The notes under the pieces are model-generated. The model searched no databases. It was not told the origin of the DNA and worked only from the letters and a program-made list of their open reading frames with translations. A stretch of DNA of 52,638 nt from the NCBI GenBank assembly GCA_902601895.1, contig CACKOU010000006.1, forward strand, positions 1 through 52,638. The letters run 5' to 3'. This stretch comes from an uncultured Pelagibacteraceae bacterium. Its GTDB lineage: Bacteria > Pseudomonadota > Alphaproteobacteria > Pelagibacterales > Pelagibacteraceae. The position numbers and the translations under genes are program-made. This document shows, one piece after another, positions 7,939-16,512 of the stretch (positions are counted from its first letter, which is position 1; each line of letters starts with the position of its first letter).

Positions 7939-8935
7939 GATTTTCTGACCATTTTCCTTGCGCAGCCAAAGTACACATTTTAGCTCTATGATCAAATATT
8001 TCCTGAGTTCCAGTTATATTATTAGTATCTTTAGACCAAAATTTAAGAGCACTTTGCTGTAGTGCTCTACCGTAAGAGTAAGTCATTATAAAATTCGTAT
8101 TATTTTTAATATTTATTTGGTTAAGATTTGCTGTTGCTTCTATTTCGCTTTGACCCCCCGAAAGAAAAGCTATACCAGGAACAGATGTGGGCACGTTATT
8201 TTTCAAACAATCTAAAGTGAGCTCTGCTATCTCCTCGTTAGAGATTTTTTCATTAGAATTTTCTCCAGGTAAAATCATATTTGGTTTCAATATTGTACCT
8301 TTTAAATCAACATTGTTTAATTCTAACTCTTCATAGCATTTTTTAATTACCTCAGACGTTTTATTTAGACAATCTTTTGCAGAATGGTTACCATTCATTA
8401 AAACCTCTGGCTCTATTATAGGAACCATTCCTGATTCCTGAACTAACGCAGCATATCTAGCCAATGCATGAGCATTTGCTGAAATTGATAGATTACTTGG
8501 ATATTTGTCAGATATTGAGTATACACCTCTCCATTTTGTAAATCTTGCTCCAAGTTCATAATAATCTTTTAGTCTTTCTCTCAAACCATCTAAACCTTCA
8601 GTAACTTTTTCTTCTTTAGACCCAGCTAATATTTTAGCTCCAGTATCAACTTTAATTCCAGTTAATGATCCACTTGAATGTATTAGTTCAGGTATAGTTT
8701 TTCCATTTGAGGTTTTTTGTCTAATAGTTTCGTCATATAGTATTACTCCCCCTATACAGTCTTTCATTGATGAAGACGAAAAAAGAGTCTGTCTGAAAAG
8801 GAGTCTATTATTTTCATCAGAATGTACTTTTACTGAATTTAATCTTTTTGTCATTGTGGCTGTACTTTCGTCAGCTGCAAGTATACCTTTACCATTTGAC
8901 AATATTTGAAGAGCGATTTTGTTTAATTCTGACAT
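7928..8935 (-). CDS. fba: Fructose-bisphosphate aldolase, class I
   Basis: 335 aa of the eukaryotic-like class I aldolase family. It has the N-terminal GKGILAADEST (16-25), KWRGVYSI, IIEPEVL, and the Schiff-base lysine in LKPNMILPG (Lys217). It interconverts fructose-1,6-bisphosphate with the two triose phosphates. The preceding pgk stop is directly adjacent to its ATG. Being metal-independent, the class I type needs no divalent cation. Its place after gap and pgk fits a lower-gluconeogenesis operon. Confidence 0.95.
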   Translation of the reverse strand: MSELNKIALQILSNGKGILAADESTATMTKRLNSVKVHSDENNRLLFRQTLFSSSSMKDCIGGVILYDETIRQKTSNGKTIPELIHSSGSLTGIKVDTGAKILAGSKEEKVTEGLDGLRERLKDYYELGARFTKWRGVYSISDKYPSNLSISANAHALARYAALVQESGMVPIIEPEVLMNGNHSAKDCLNKTSEVIKKCYEELELNNVDLKGTILKPNMILPGENSNEKISNEEIAELTLDCLKNNVPTSVPGIAFLSGGQSEIEATANLNQINIKNNTNFIMTYSYGRALQQSALKFWSKDTNNITGTQEIFDHRAKMCTLAAQGKWSENLEN

Positions 8936-10108
8936 TTAATTTAATGCTTTTATACCAGGGAGAACTTTGCCTTCAAGATATTCTAAAAATGCTCCACCTG
9001 CAGTTGAAACGAAATTAAATTTATCTTTCATATTTAGTGAATTAATTACTGCAACTGTATCGCCTCCACCAACAACAGAAAATATTTTGTTCCCCCTGTT
9101 TGCTATATATTTTGCAACTTCTGAGCTTCCTAATGAAAAATTCTCATTTTCAACATAACCCAATGGTCCGTTCCATAATATTGTAGAGGAATCGTCAATA
9201 ATTCTTTTTATTTCAACTAATGTTTTTGATCCTACATCAAGTATTATATCATCATCTTCAATATCTTTAAAATCTTTTTCAAAAGATTTATCGTTCAATT
9301 TTTTTCCAATTTTGACATCTTTCGGAAAATATATTTTACATTTATTTTTTTCAGCATACTTGAAAATTTCTTGAATTATGTAATCAATATTTTTTTCATA
9401 TACAGAGTTACCAATTTTTAAACCTTTGTATTTCAATATATTATTCGCCATAGCACCAACTATTATAATACTATTAAATTTTGGTATTAAATTTTTTATT
9501 ATATTTATTTTCGAAGATATTTTAGATCCACCAATTATACATGTTATAGGCTTTTTTATTTCAGAAGTTATTTTGTTAAGAGCATTTACCTCTGCATTAA
9601 TTTGAATTCCGCTGTACGATGGAATATACTTTGTTATTTTTGACACTGAAGCATGATCTCTGTGTGAACACGAAAATGCATCATTCACATATATTTCACC
9701 TAAACTTGCCAATTTCTTGGAAAATATATCATCGTTGGCTTCCTCCTCGGGATAAAATCTAATATTTTCAAGTAGTACCAACTCATCATTTGAATTCTTA
9801 AAAATGTCTTCTTTATTTAAATTAAAAATGTTTTCTTTAAGTAATGATACTTCTTTTTTAATTTTACTTTTAATATACAATGATACCAATTCTAGAGAAA
9901 GTTCCTTAACTACTTTACCTTTTGGTCTTCCAACATGAGAAATTATTATAATCTTTGCTTTTTTTTTTAATAGAAATTCTAGTGTAGGCATAACCTTATC
10001 AATCCGGCTGGAGTCTGTTATTTTTCCATTTTTTATTGGAACATTTAAATCAAGTCTAAGAATTACTCTTTTATTTTCAATATTTTCTATATTTTCAATG
10101 GATTTCAT
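8936..10108 (-). CDS. pgk: Phosphoglycerate kinase
   Basis: 390 aa, standard bacterial length. It has the N-terminal substrate motif RVILRLDLNVPIKNG (14-28), HVGRPKG, LLENIRFYPEE, and the C-terminal nucleotide loop GGGDTVA. It phosphorylates ADP from 1,3-bisphosphoglycerate or runs in reverse during gluconeogenesis. Its start shares one base with the gap stop. The protein is notably rich in Ile, Lys and Asn, as expected from the base composition. Confidence 0.97.
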   Translation of the reverse strand: MKSIENIENIENKRVILRLDLNVPIKNGKITDSSRIDKVMPTLEFLLKKKAKIIIISHVGRPKGKVVKELSLELVSLYIKSKIKKEVSLLKENIFNLNKEDIFKNSNDELVLLENIRFYPEEEANDDIFSKKLASLGEIYVNDAFSCSHRDHASVSKITKYIPSYSGIQINAEVNALNKITSEIKKPITCIIGGSKISSKINIIKNLIPKFNSIIIVGAMANNILKYKGLKIGNSVYEKNIDYIIQEIFKYAEKNKCKIYFPKDVKIGKKLNDKSFEKDFKDIEDDDIILDVGSKTLVEIKRIIDDSSTILWNGPLGYVENENFSLGSSEVAKYIANRGNKIFSVVGGGDTVAVINSLNMKDKFNFVSTAGGAFLEYLEGKVLPGIKALN

Positions 10109-11115
10109 TATTTGATCTTGCTTACATACTCAGCAATATCACACATTCTATTCGAGAAACCCCATTCATTATCGTACCAAGCTGAAATTTTACCCATTTT
10201 ATTACCAACTACATTAGTAAGTGAGGAGTCTATAATTGCAGATGCACTTTTGTGATTAAAATCAACCGATACTAGCTGCTCATCTGTAACATTTAGAATA
10301 TTTTTAAGTTTCGTTTTTGAAGCTGAAAATAAAGAGTTATTTAATTTTTTTACAGTAATATTTTTTTTTACATTAAATATAAATTCTATTAATGAAACAT
10401 TCGGTGTTGGCACCCTCATTGCTACCCCCTCTAGCTTACCTTTCAATGAGGGTATAATCTCACCAATAGCTTTTGATGCACCAGTAGATGTGGGTACAAT
10501 TGATTGACTTGCAGATCTCGCTCTTCTTGGATCTTTGTGAGAATTATCTAATATTCTTTGATCACTTGTAAAAGCATGTATGGTTGTCATAAAACCATTA
10601 AGAATTATAAAATTTTTATTAATTACGTCTGCAACGGGAGCTAAACAATTTGTTGTGCAAGAAGCTGCTGAAATAATTCTATCATTTTTGTTGATCTTCT
10701 TATGATTTACGCCAAATACTATAGTTTTATCTGCCATTTTACATGGGGCTGATACAATAACTTTTTTTACCCCATTTACTATATGTGGCAGTAATTGATC
10801 TTTAGAATTAAACTTACCTGTGCACTCAAAAACATAATCAACACCATATTTTTTCCAATTTATGTCATTAATCATAGAGTGTTGGGTGTAAGATATTTTT
10901 TCTTTATTTATTTTTATGTAATTTTCTCCAGATTTTACTAGAGAACTAAAATTACCATGAATTGAATCATATTTTAATAAATTTGCGCAAATTTCAGAGC
11001 CCGATCTATTATTAATATGTTTAATAACTATTTTACCTTTGTAATTTTCATAAATTGACCTCACAATCATTCTGCCAATTCTTCCCATACCGTTAATGCC
11101 AACTTTTATTGTCAC
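10108..11115 (-). CDS. gap: Glyceraldehyde-3-phosphate dehydrogenase
   Basis: 335 aa. The Rossmann motif INGMGRIGR is at 7-15 and the catalytic cysteine in SCTTNC is Cys153. Aligned to E. coli GapA by eye, the segment AINDLLDAD becomes HINNRSGSE. The aspartate that binds the adenosine ribose of NAD is an Asn (about 37), followed by Arg and Ser-Gly. In this family loss of that Asp with a nearby Arg usually means NADP is accepted, so a biosynthetic role is likely. It overlaps tkt by 4 bases and pgk by 1. Confidence 0.96.
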   Translation of the reverse strand: MTIKVGINGMGRIGRMIVRSIYENYKGKIVIKHINNRSGSEICANLLKYDSIHGNFSSLVKSGENYIKINKEKISYTQHSMINDINWKKYGVDYVFECTGKFNSKDQLLPHIVNGVKKVIVSAPCKMADKTIVFGVNHKKINKNDRIISAASCTTNCLAPVADVINKNFIILNGFMTTIHAFTSDQRILDNSHKDPRRARSASQSIVPTSTGASKAIGEIIPSLKGKLEGVAMRVPTPNVSLIEFIFNVKKNITVKKLNNSLFSASKTKLKNILNVTDEQLVSVDFNHKSASAIIDSSLTNVVGNKMGKISAWYDNEWGFSNRMCDIAEYVSKIK

Positions 11116-13067
11116 TTTTTTAAATAAAATTTAATTTTTTTACTGATTTTTTCAATATTTAAACCAAAATGATCATAGACTTTTTTATAAGGAGCACTTT
11201 TACCGAAGTCTTCTATTGAAAAAGACAAGCCCTTTTCAATATATTTTTCCCAAGACATTTTTGATCCTGCCTCAATTGAAAAAGTGTTTTTGCTTTCTTT
11301 TAAGATTTTATCTTTATAGCTTTTGTTTTGTTTGTCAAAAATTTCTTGGCAAGGCATTGATATTACTTTTGAATAAATTTTTTGTTTGGCCAATTTATGA
11401 CTAGTCTCAATTGCAAGACTGACTTCTGATCCTGAGGCTAAAATAGTTAAATTTATATTTTTTGCAGTCCTCAAAACTTCGTATGCTCCCATAGAGCATT
11501 GATTTTTTTGACTAAAGCTATTTCTTACGGGTTTTAAGTTTTGTCTTGTTAAGGCTAATATGCTAGGTGTTTTGTTGCTGTTTAAAGCAATATCCCAACA
11601 TTCAATTGTTTCGGTTTGATCTGCCGGTCTTAAAACATTTAAGTTTGGAATAGATCTTAAAGCAGCAAGTTGCTCTACTGGTTGATGCGTAGGCCCATCT
11701 TCTCCTAGTCCTATTGAGTCATGTGTCATTATATAAATTACCTTCTGTTTCATTATAGCAGACAGTCGTATTGAAGGTTTGCAATAGTCTGAAAATATTA
11801 AAAAAGTACCTCCATAAGGAATAAAATTGCTATGAAGAGCCAATCCATTCATTATTCCACTCATTGCGTGTTCCCTAACACCATAGTGAATATAATTACC
11901 ATCGAAGTTACTTGAATTAATAATTTTATGTAACTTAGTTTTTGTATTGTTTGATCCTGCTAAATCAGCAGAGCCACCAATTAGAGTATTTCTCTCTTTT
12001 AATATTGCTGATAAAAACTCTTCTGAGGATTTTCTAGTAGCTATAGTCTTAAAATTTTTTATTGCATCTTTTTTTTGTTTTATAATTGAACTCGAGAACT
12101 TATTTTTTATAATACTTTTAAATTTTAGTTTGTGTTTGCTAAAAGTTTTATTCCATATTTTTTCCTTTTTAACACCTTTTTCACCAATTTTTCTCCAATC
12201 AGTTAAAATATTTTGAGGTATTTTAAATGGTTTATAATCCCAATCTAATTTCTTTCTAACTAACTTAATTTCATCTATTCCAAGAGGACTTCCATGAGAA
12301 GAGGCCTTTCCACCTTTATTTGGAGATCCAAATCCTATTTTTGTTTTACACGAAATCACAGTAGGTTTTTTTGATATTTGTGCTTTTTTTAACGCATTAT
12401 AAATTTCTCTGTAATTATGCCCATTGATCAAAATATAATTCCATCCATAGCTTTTAAATCTGTTTTTATAGTCATCTGAGACTGCTAAACTAGTAGGACC
12501 ATCTATTGAAATAGAATTATTATCAAAAAGCATTATAAGATTATTAAGTCTAAGATGACCGGCTAGACTCATTGCTTCATGACTTATTCCTTCCATAAGG
12601 CATCCATCACCAGCCAAGACATAGGTTTTGTGATTTATTAAATTACTTCCTAATTTTTTCTTTAAAATTTTTTCTGCAATTGCAAAACCCACAGAATTTG
12701 CAATCCCTTGACCTAAAGGACCAGTTGTTGTTTCAATACCTGAGTTTGGGTGATATTCTGGGTGTCCAGCACAAATTGAATTTAGTTGTCTAAATTTCTT
12801 GATGTCGTTAAGTGATACACTTTTATACCCAGTTAAGTACAAAAGCGAGTAAAGCAACATTGATCCATGTCCAGCTGATAAAATAAATCTATCTCTATTA
12901 AGCCAGTTTGGATTTTTTGGATTAAATTTTAGAAAATATTTAAATAAAACTGTTGCAACGTCAGCCATACCCATTGGCATACCTGGGTGACCAGAATTAG
13001 CGTTTTGAACCGCATCCATTGATAAAAAACGAATAGCATTTGATAAATTTTTTTCTATATTTTTCAA
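11112..13067 (-). CDS. tkt: Transketolase
   Basis: 651 aa, the usual length. The N-terminal TPP-binding domain shows SAGHGSML, GPLGQGIANS and the metal/TPP motif GDGCLMEGISHEA; the central pyrimidine domain shows GVREHAM and THDSIGLGEDGPTHQP; the C-terminal domain ends near EKISKKIK. It moves two-carbon units between sugar phosphates. It is the first gene of a minus-strand run tkt-gap-pgk-fba-thiE-efp-suhB with overlaps of 0-11 bases. The 52-base space upstream is shared with the divergent DUF4164 gene. Confidence 0.97.
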   Translation of the reverse strand: MKNIEKNLSNAIRFLSMDAVQNANSGHPGMPMGMADVATVLFKYFLKFNPKNPNWLNRDRFILSAGHGSMLLYSLLYLTGYKSVSLNDIKKFRQLNSICAGHPEYHPNSGIETTTGPLGQGIANSVGFAIAEKILKKKLGSNLINHKTYVLAGDGCLMEGISHEAMSLAGHLRLNNLIMLFDNNSISIDGPTSLAVSDDYKNRFKSYGWNYILINGHNYREIYNALKKAQISKKPTVISCKTKIGFGSPNKGGKASSHGSPLGIDEIKLVRKKLDWDYKPFKIPQNILTDWRKIGEKGVKKEKIWNKTFSKHKLKFKSIIKNKFSSSIIKQKKDAIKNFKTIATRKSSEEFLSAILKERNTLIGGSADLAGSNNTKTKLHKIINSSNFDGNYIHYGVREHAMSGIMNGLALHSNFIPYGGTFLIFSDYCKPSIRLSAIMKQKVIYIMTHDSIGLGEDGPTHQPVEQLAALRSIPNLNVLRPADQTETIECWDIALNSNKTPSILALTRQNLKPVRNSFSQKNQCSMGAYEVLRTAKNINLTILASGSEVSLAIETSHKLAKQKIYSKVISMPCQEIFDKQNKSYKDKILKESKNTFSIEAGSKMSWEKYIEKGLSFSIEDFGKSAPYKKVYDHFGLNIEKISKKIKFYLKK

Positions 13068-13119
13068 AAAGTATCCTATCTAGACTTAGGTGATTCAATT
13101 TATTAATATAGATATATAT

Positions 13120-13443
13120 ATGAAAAACATTCATGAAAAAGAAAAAAAATTAAAGGATACTTTAAAAAAATTAGGAGAGATAAACATTCAACATAATGAA
13201 GAATTAGATAAACTTGCAATTTTAAAAGATCAAAAAAATCAATTAGAAATTGAAAAAAAACAGATAACCACATCTCTCCAAAGCTTAGAAGAAGAAAACT
13301 TAAAACTTAGAAGTCAAATAAATGAATTAAAAAAGGATTACGAAACTTCAAAAAGAAAAGAAAATCAATTTAATGAAAAAATTGATGAATTAAATCAAGA
13401 AACAGATAATTTATTGGAAGAAATAGACAAATGGCAAATGTAA
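13120..13443 (+). CDS. DUF4164-like coiled-coil protein
   Basis: 107 aa, almost wholly helical and charged (Lys, Glu, Gln, Asn), with heptad-like spacing that predicts a long coiled coil from about residue 5 to the end. No signal or membrane segment. Such a small coiled-coil gene is common just before zapA in alphaproteobacteria, where it is listed as DUF4164. The frame extends to a GTG at 13090, but the ATG at 13120 opens directly into the coiled coil. It overlaps zapA by 13 bases, suggesting a joint role around the division site. Function is unknown. Confidence 0.7.
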   Translation: MKNIHEKEKKLKDTLKKLGEINIQHNEELDKLAILKDQKNQLEIEKKQITTSLQSLEEENLKLRSQINELKKDYETSKRKENQFNEKIDELNQETDNLLEEIDKWQM

Positions 13444-13877
13444 ATATAAAATTTAATGGTAAAGAATATTTATTATCTTGTGAAGATGGTCAAGAGGAAC
13501 ATTTGGAAGAATTATCCTTGAGTTTAAATAAAAAATTTAATGATTTAAAATTTGATCTTGGAAATATTGGAGAGAATAAATTATTACTAATATCTTCTAT
13601 AAAAGTCATGGATGAGTATTTTGAAACCAAAAAAAAAGTAGATGCGCAAAAAAAAGAGCTTCAAGAATTAAAAGAAAAATTTAAAGAATTAAAATCTTTA
13701 GTTTATAAGTACAAAGATAACAAAGAAAATGAAATTAAAAATTTAAGTTCAACACAAGAAGAACTTGTGAATGATATTGAAAACTACAAAGTAAGTTATG
13801 AAAATTTAATAGACAAAGTAACTTTAGAAATAGAAGACTTTGTCAAAAAAAATAGCACAAATACTTCTGTTTCATAA
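13431..13877 (+). CDS. zapA: Cell division protein ZapA
   Basis: 148 aa. The N-terminal 70 residues give the ZapA head domain (MANVNIKFNGKEYLLSCEDGQE, then LLISSIKVMDEY), and the rest is a coiled coil of Lys and Glu repeats. ZapA bundles FtsZ filaments at midcell. In many proteobacteria 6S RNA follows zapA; here there is no room, since the next gene starts 8 bases after the stop. Confidence 0.85.
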   Translation: MANVNIKFNGKEYLLSCEDGQEEHLEELSLSLNKKFNDLKFDLGNIGENKLLLISSIKVMDEYFETKKKVDAQKKELQELKEKFKELKSLVYKYKDNKENEIKNLSSTQEELVNDIENYKVSYENLIDKVTLEIEDFVKKNSTNTSVS

Positions 13878-13884
13878 AATATCA

Positions 13885-14430
13885 GTGTCAAAATTTAAAT
13901 TAAGAAAAAAAATTATTAATTTAAGAAAAAAAAAATATTTTGAAATCAAAATAGGCAATAATATTATAAATAGTTTTCATAATAAAATTAATCTATCAAA
14001 AAATAAAATTATTGGAGGTTATTTTCCAATAAATTTTGAATTTGATTGTTTGCAAATACTAAAAAAATTTTATTCTAACGGTTATAGTATTTCTTTGCCA
14101 ATTATAAAAAGAAATCATCAAATGGATTTTTATAAATGGAGTCCAAATGATCCTTTAACAATAAGCTCATTGGGAATTCCTCAGCCATTAAAATTGAAAA
14201 AAGTATACCCAGATATAATATTTGTACCAATAGTTGCTTTTGATAAATTCAAGAATAGAATTGGCTATGGTGGTGGATTTTATGATAGATATTTAGAAAA
14301 AATTTCTCAAATTAAAAAATGTACTACAATTGGACTGGCTTTTTCACATCAAAAAGTTAATAAAATTAATGTTGAAAATTTTGATAGAAAATTAGATTTA
14401 ATTTTGACAGAAAAATTAATGAAAAAATGA
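13885..14430 (+). CDS. fau: 5-formyltetrahydrofolate cyclo-ligase family protein
   Basis: About 181 aa. Motifs: the N-terminal basic KLRKKIINLRKKK (ATP-binding loop), GGYFPINFEFD, and the diagnostic GYGGGFYDRYL near the C-terminus. It converts 5-formyl-THF to methenyl-THF. The frame is open to a TTG at 13840 inside zapA; the GTG at 13885 gives a start just before the conserved lysine run and is preferred. The stop overlaps the ymdB start by 4 bases. The position after zapA is conserved in proteobacteria. Confidence 0.85.
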   Translation: MSKFKLRKKIINLRKKKYFEIKIGNNIINSFHNKINLSKNKIIGGYFPINFEFDCLQILKKFYSNGYSISLPIIKRNHQMDFYKWSPNDPLTISSLGIPQPLKLKKVYPDIIFVPIVAFDKFKNRIGYGGGFYDRYLEKISQIKKCTTIGLAFSHQKVNKINVENFDRKLDLILTEKLMKK

Positions 14431-15233
14431 AGATTTTATTTTTAGGTGATATAGTTGGAGACGCAGGCTTTAAATCAGTAAAAAAAAACTTGCCAAATAT
14501 AGTCTCAAAAAAAGGTATTGATTTTGTTTGTGTTAACGGTGAAAATGCAGCCAGTGAAGGTGTGGGTCTTACTGAAAATATTGCTAATGAACTTTTTAAT
14601 GTAGGTGTAGATGTAATTACAACAGGCAATCATGTTTGGGATCAAAAAGAAATTTTTGAATATATAAAAACTGAAAAAAAATTATTAAGACCAATAAATA
14701 TGAGTGGAAATCTACCTGGTAAAGGTTTTTCCATATTCAATTCAAAAAAAAATCTAAAAGTTGGTGTACTAAATCTTATGGGTAACGTTTTTATGAAAAA
14801 GTGTGATGATGTTTTTAAAATTGCTACTGAATTTATTGCAGAAAAAAAAAAATCAAAAGATTATGATTTTTTAATAGTGGATTTTCATGGAGAAATAACA
14901 AGTGAAAAAATGGCTATAGGTAATCTATTTGATGGATATGCAACTTTAGTTGTAGGTACCCATACGCACGTGCCAACAAATGATGCAAGAGTCCTAAAAA
15001 ATGGAACTAGCTATATTACTGATGCTGGAATGTGTGGCGACTATGACTCGGTAATTGGTATGAATGCACAAAATTCAATTAACAGATTTCTAAAAAAAGA
15101 AGCTGTAAAACATTTTCCTGCCAATGGAGAAGCATCTCTGAGTGGGGTAGTTGTAGATTGCGATGTAAGCAATGGACTAGCAAAAAATATAGAAAGTTTC
15201 ATTTTTGGCGGGAGTTTAAATAACGTAAATTAA
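14427..15233 (+). CDS. ymdB: YmdB family metallophosphoesterase
   Basis: 268 aa. The metal-binding residues are visible in MKILFLGDIVGDAG (Asp8), NGENAASEGVG, TGNHVWDQKE, DFHGE and VGTHTHVPTND. This is the TIGR00282 family; B. subtilis YmdB acts on cyclic nucleotide substrates and affects biofilm and RNA turnover. It overlaps fau by 4 bases and yebC follows 2 bases later. The biological substrate here is not known. Confidence 0.92.
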   Translation: MKILFLGDIVGDAGFKSVKKNLPNIVSKKGIDFVCVNGENAASEGVGLTENIANELFNVGVDVITTGNHVWDQKEIFEYIKTEKKLLRPINMSGNLPGKGFSIFNSKKNLKVGVLNLMGNVFMKKCDDVFKIATEFIAEKKKSKDYDFLIVDFHGEITSEKMAIGNLFDGYATLVVGTHTHVPTNDARVLKNGTSYITDAGMCGDYDSVIGMNAQNSINRFLKKEAVKHFPANGEASLSGVVVDCDVSNGLAKNIESFIFGGSLNNVN

Positions 15234-15235
15234 CT

Positions 15236-15958
15236 ATGGCTGGACACTCACATTGGGCGGGCATTAAACATAAAAAAGGCAAAGCCGACAAACAGAGATC
15301 AAAAATTTTTTCTAAACTCTCCAGAGAAATCACTGTAGCTGCAAAACTAGGAGATAAGAATCCCGATATGAATTCGAGATTAAGATCAGCAATACAAGCA
15401 GCCAGATCAGCTAATATGCCAAAAGAAAATATTGAGAGAGCAATTGAAAAGTCTTCTAACAATGATCAATCAAATTTTGAAAATATTAGGTATGAAGGTT
15501 TTGGACCTAGCAAATCTGCTGTAATAGTTGAAGCATTGACTGATAATAAAAATAGAACTGCTTCTAATATAAGAACAATATTTTCGAAAAATAAAGGTTC
15601 TTTAGGAACCCAGGGCTCTGCATCACATAATTTTCAAAGATTGGGTGTAATTAAAATAGATAAAAATGAAATTGAACAAGATAAAATTTTTGAATTAGCA
15701 ATCGAGTCGGGTGCAAATGATTGTATTTCTCGTGATGAATTTCATGAAGTGCATACAGATATCGATGAAATATATGAGGTAAAAAAAAAATTTGAAAAAG
15801 TTATTGTAAATTTTCTTTCTACTGAAATCGAGTGGCTTCCCATAAACAAGGTATCTCTGAAAGGTGAAGAAAATCAAAATATGGTAAAATTTTTAGAAAC
15901 TCTTGACGATGAGGATGATGTTCAAAATGTTTATACAAATGTTAACTTTGAAGATTAA
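15236..15958 (+). CDS. yebC: YebC/PmpR family transcriptional regulator
   Basis: 240 aa beginning MAGHSHWAGIKHKKGKAD, the invariant N-terminus of the family, followed by NMPKENIERAIEK and YEGFGP. YebC-type proteins are described both as DNA-binding regulators and as ribosome-associated factors. In most proteobacteria yebC precedes ruvC-ruvA-ruvB and the tol genes; here it precedes only a RuvC-like gene, which starts at the next base after its stop. Confidence 0.96.
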   Translation: MAGHSHWAGIKHKKGKADKQRSKIFSKLSREITVAAKLGDKNPDMNSRLRSAIQAARSANMPKENIERAIEKSSNNDQSNFENIRYEGFGPSKSAVIVEALTDNKNRTASNIRTIFSKNKGSLGTQGSASHNFQRLGVIKIDKNEIEQDKIFELAIESGANDCISRDEFHEVHTDIDEIYEVKKKFEKVIVNFLSTEIEWLPINKVSLKGEENQNMVKFLETLDDEDDVQNVYTNVNFED

Positions 15959-16456
15959 ATGATAATTATTGGAATTGATCCAGGAATAGCAGGAGCTATC
16001 TGTTTTTTTTCAAGTGGGAATGTTATTGATGTTATCGACATGCCTACAATGGCTGAAGGAAAAAAAAATAAAAAACAAGTTAATGGTAGGCAAATTTATA
16101 ATGAAATAATGCTAATAAAAAATAAATTTAAGAACGAAAAAATGAGTGTAATAGTCGAACAAGTATCAGCAATGCCTGGACAGGGAGTAACAAGTATGTT
16201 TAATTTTGGACAATCATTTGGAGTTATTAAAGGTATATGTTCTGCAATGGAGCTTCCCATTTTTTATGTTAGACCAGCAAAATGGAAAAAACATTTTAAT
16301 TTGATTAATTCTGAAAAAGATGCCAGCAGAACTAAAGTAATAGAGATGTTTCCTAGCATTTCTAATAAGTTATCCAAAAAAAAAGATAATAATAAAGCAG
16401 ATGCTATTTTAATTGCTCAATATTTTGAAAACACAAAGGAAAACAACGAAAACTAG
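15959..16456 (+). CDS. RuvC-like Holliday junction resolvase, phage type
   Basis: 165 aa RNase-H-fold nuclease. Acidic residues fit the active site: Asp7 in GIDPG, Glu67 in VIVEQV, and Asp148 (with Asp143) in DNNKADAILIA. The block EQVSAMPGQGVTSMFNFGQS (67-86) followed by RPAKWKK is characteristic of RuvC-like proteins carried by phages, and not of cellular RuvC, which has a different central region. It sits exactly where ruvC normally lies (after yebC), but ruvA and ruvB do not follow. The cellular enzyme therefore appears replaced by a phage-derived one, or the slot was filled independently. Confidence 0.8.
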   Translation: MIIIGIDPGIAGAICFFSSGNVIDVIDMPTMAEGKKNKKQVNGRQIYNEIMLIKNKFKNEKMSVIVEQVSAMPGQGVTSMFNFGQSFGVIKGICSAMELPIFYVRPAKWKKHFNLINSEKDASRTKVIEMFPSISNKLSKKKDNNKADAILIAQYFENTKENNEN

Positions 16457-16470
16457 ACTATTAGAATTTT

Positions 16471-16499
16471 TTGAAGTCAAATTAATGACATATTTTAAT
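16471..16499 (+). promoter_or_regulatory. Possible promoter for the tol operon
   Basis: TTGAAG (16471-16476), a 17-base spacer, then TTTAAT (16494-16499), 13 bases before the tolQ ATG at 16513. GAAAGGA at about 16502-16508 is a reasonable ribosome-binding site. The 56-base space here is one of the larger gaps in this gene run, which fits a transcription start. In DNA this AT-rich such hexamers occur by chance. Confidence 0.35.
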
Positions 16500-16512
16500 G
16501 AGAAAGGATTGA

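Noticed and set aside
11947-12216. 89-aa frame opposite tkt
   Set aside because: Phe/Leu-rich shadow frame with no start signal or homology pattern.
13870-13890. 6S RNA between zapA and the formyl-THF cyclo-ligase
   Set aside because: The space is 7 bases, with no room for an RNA gene.
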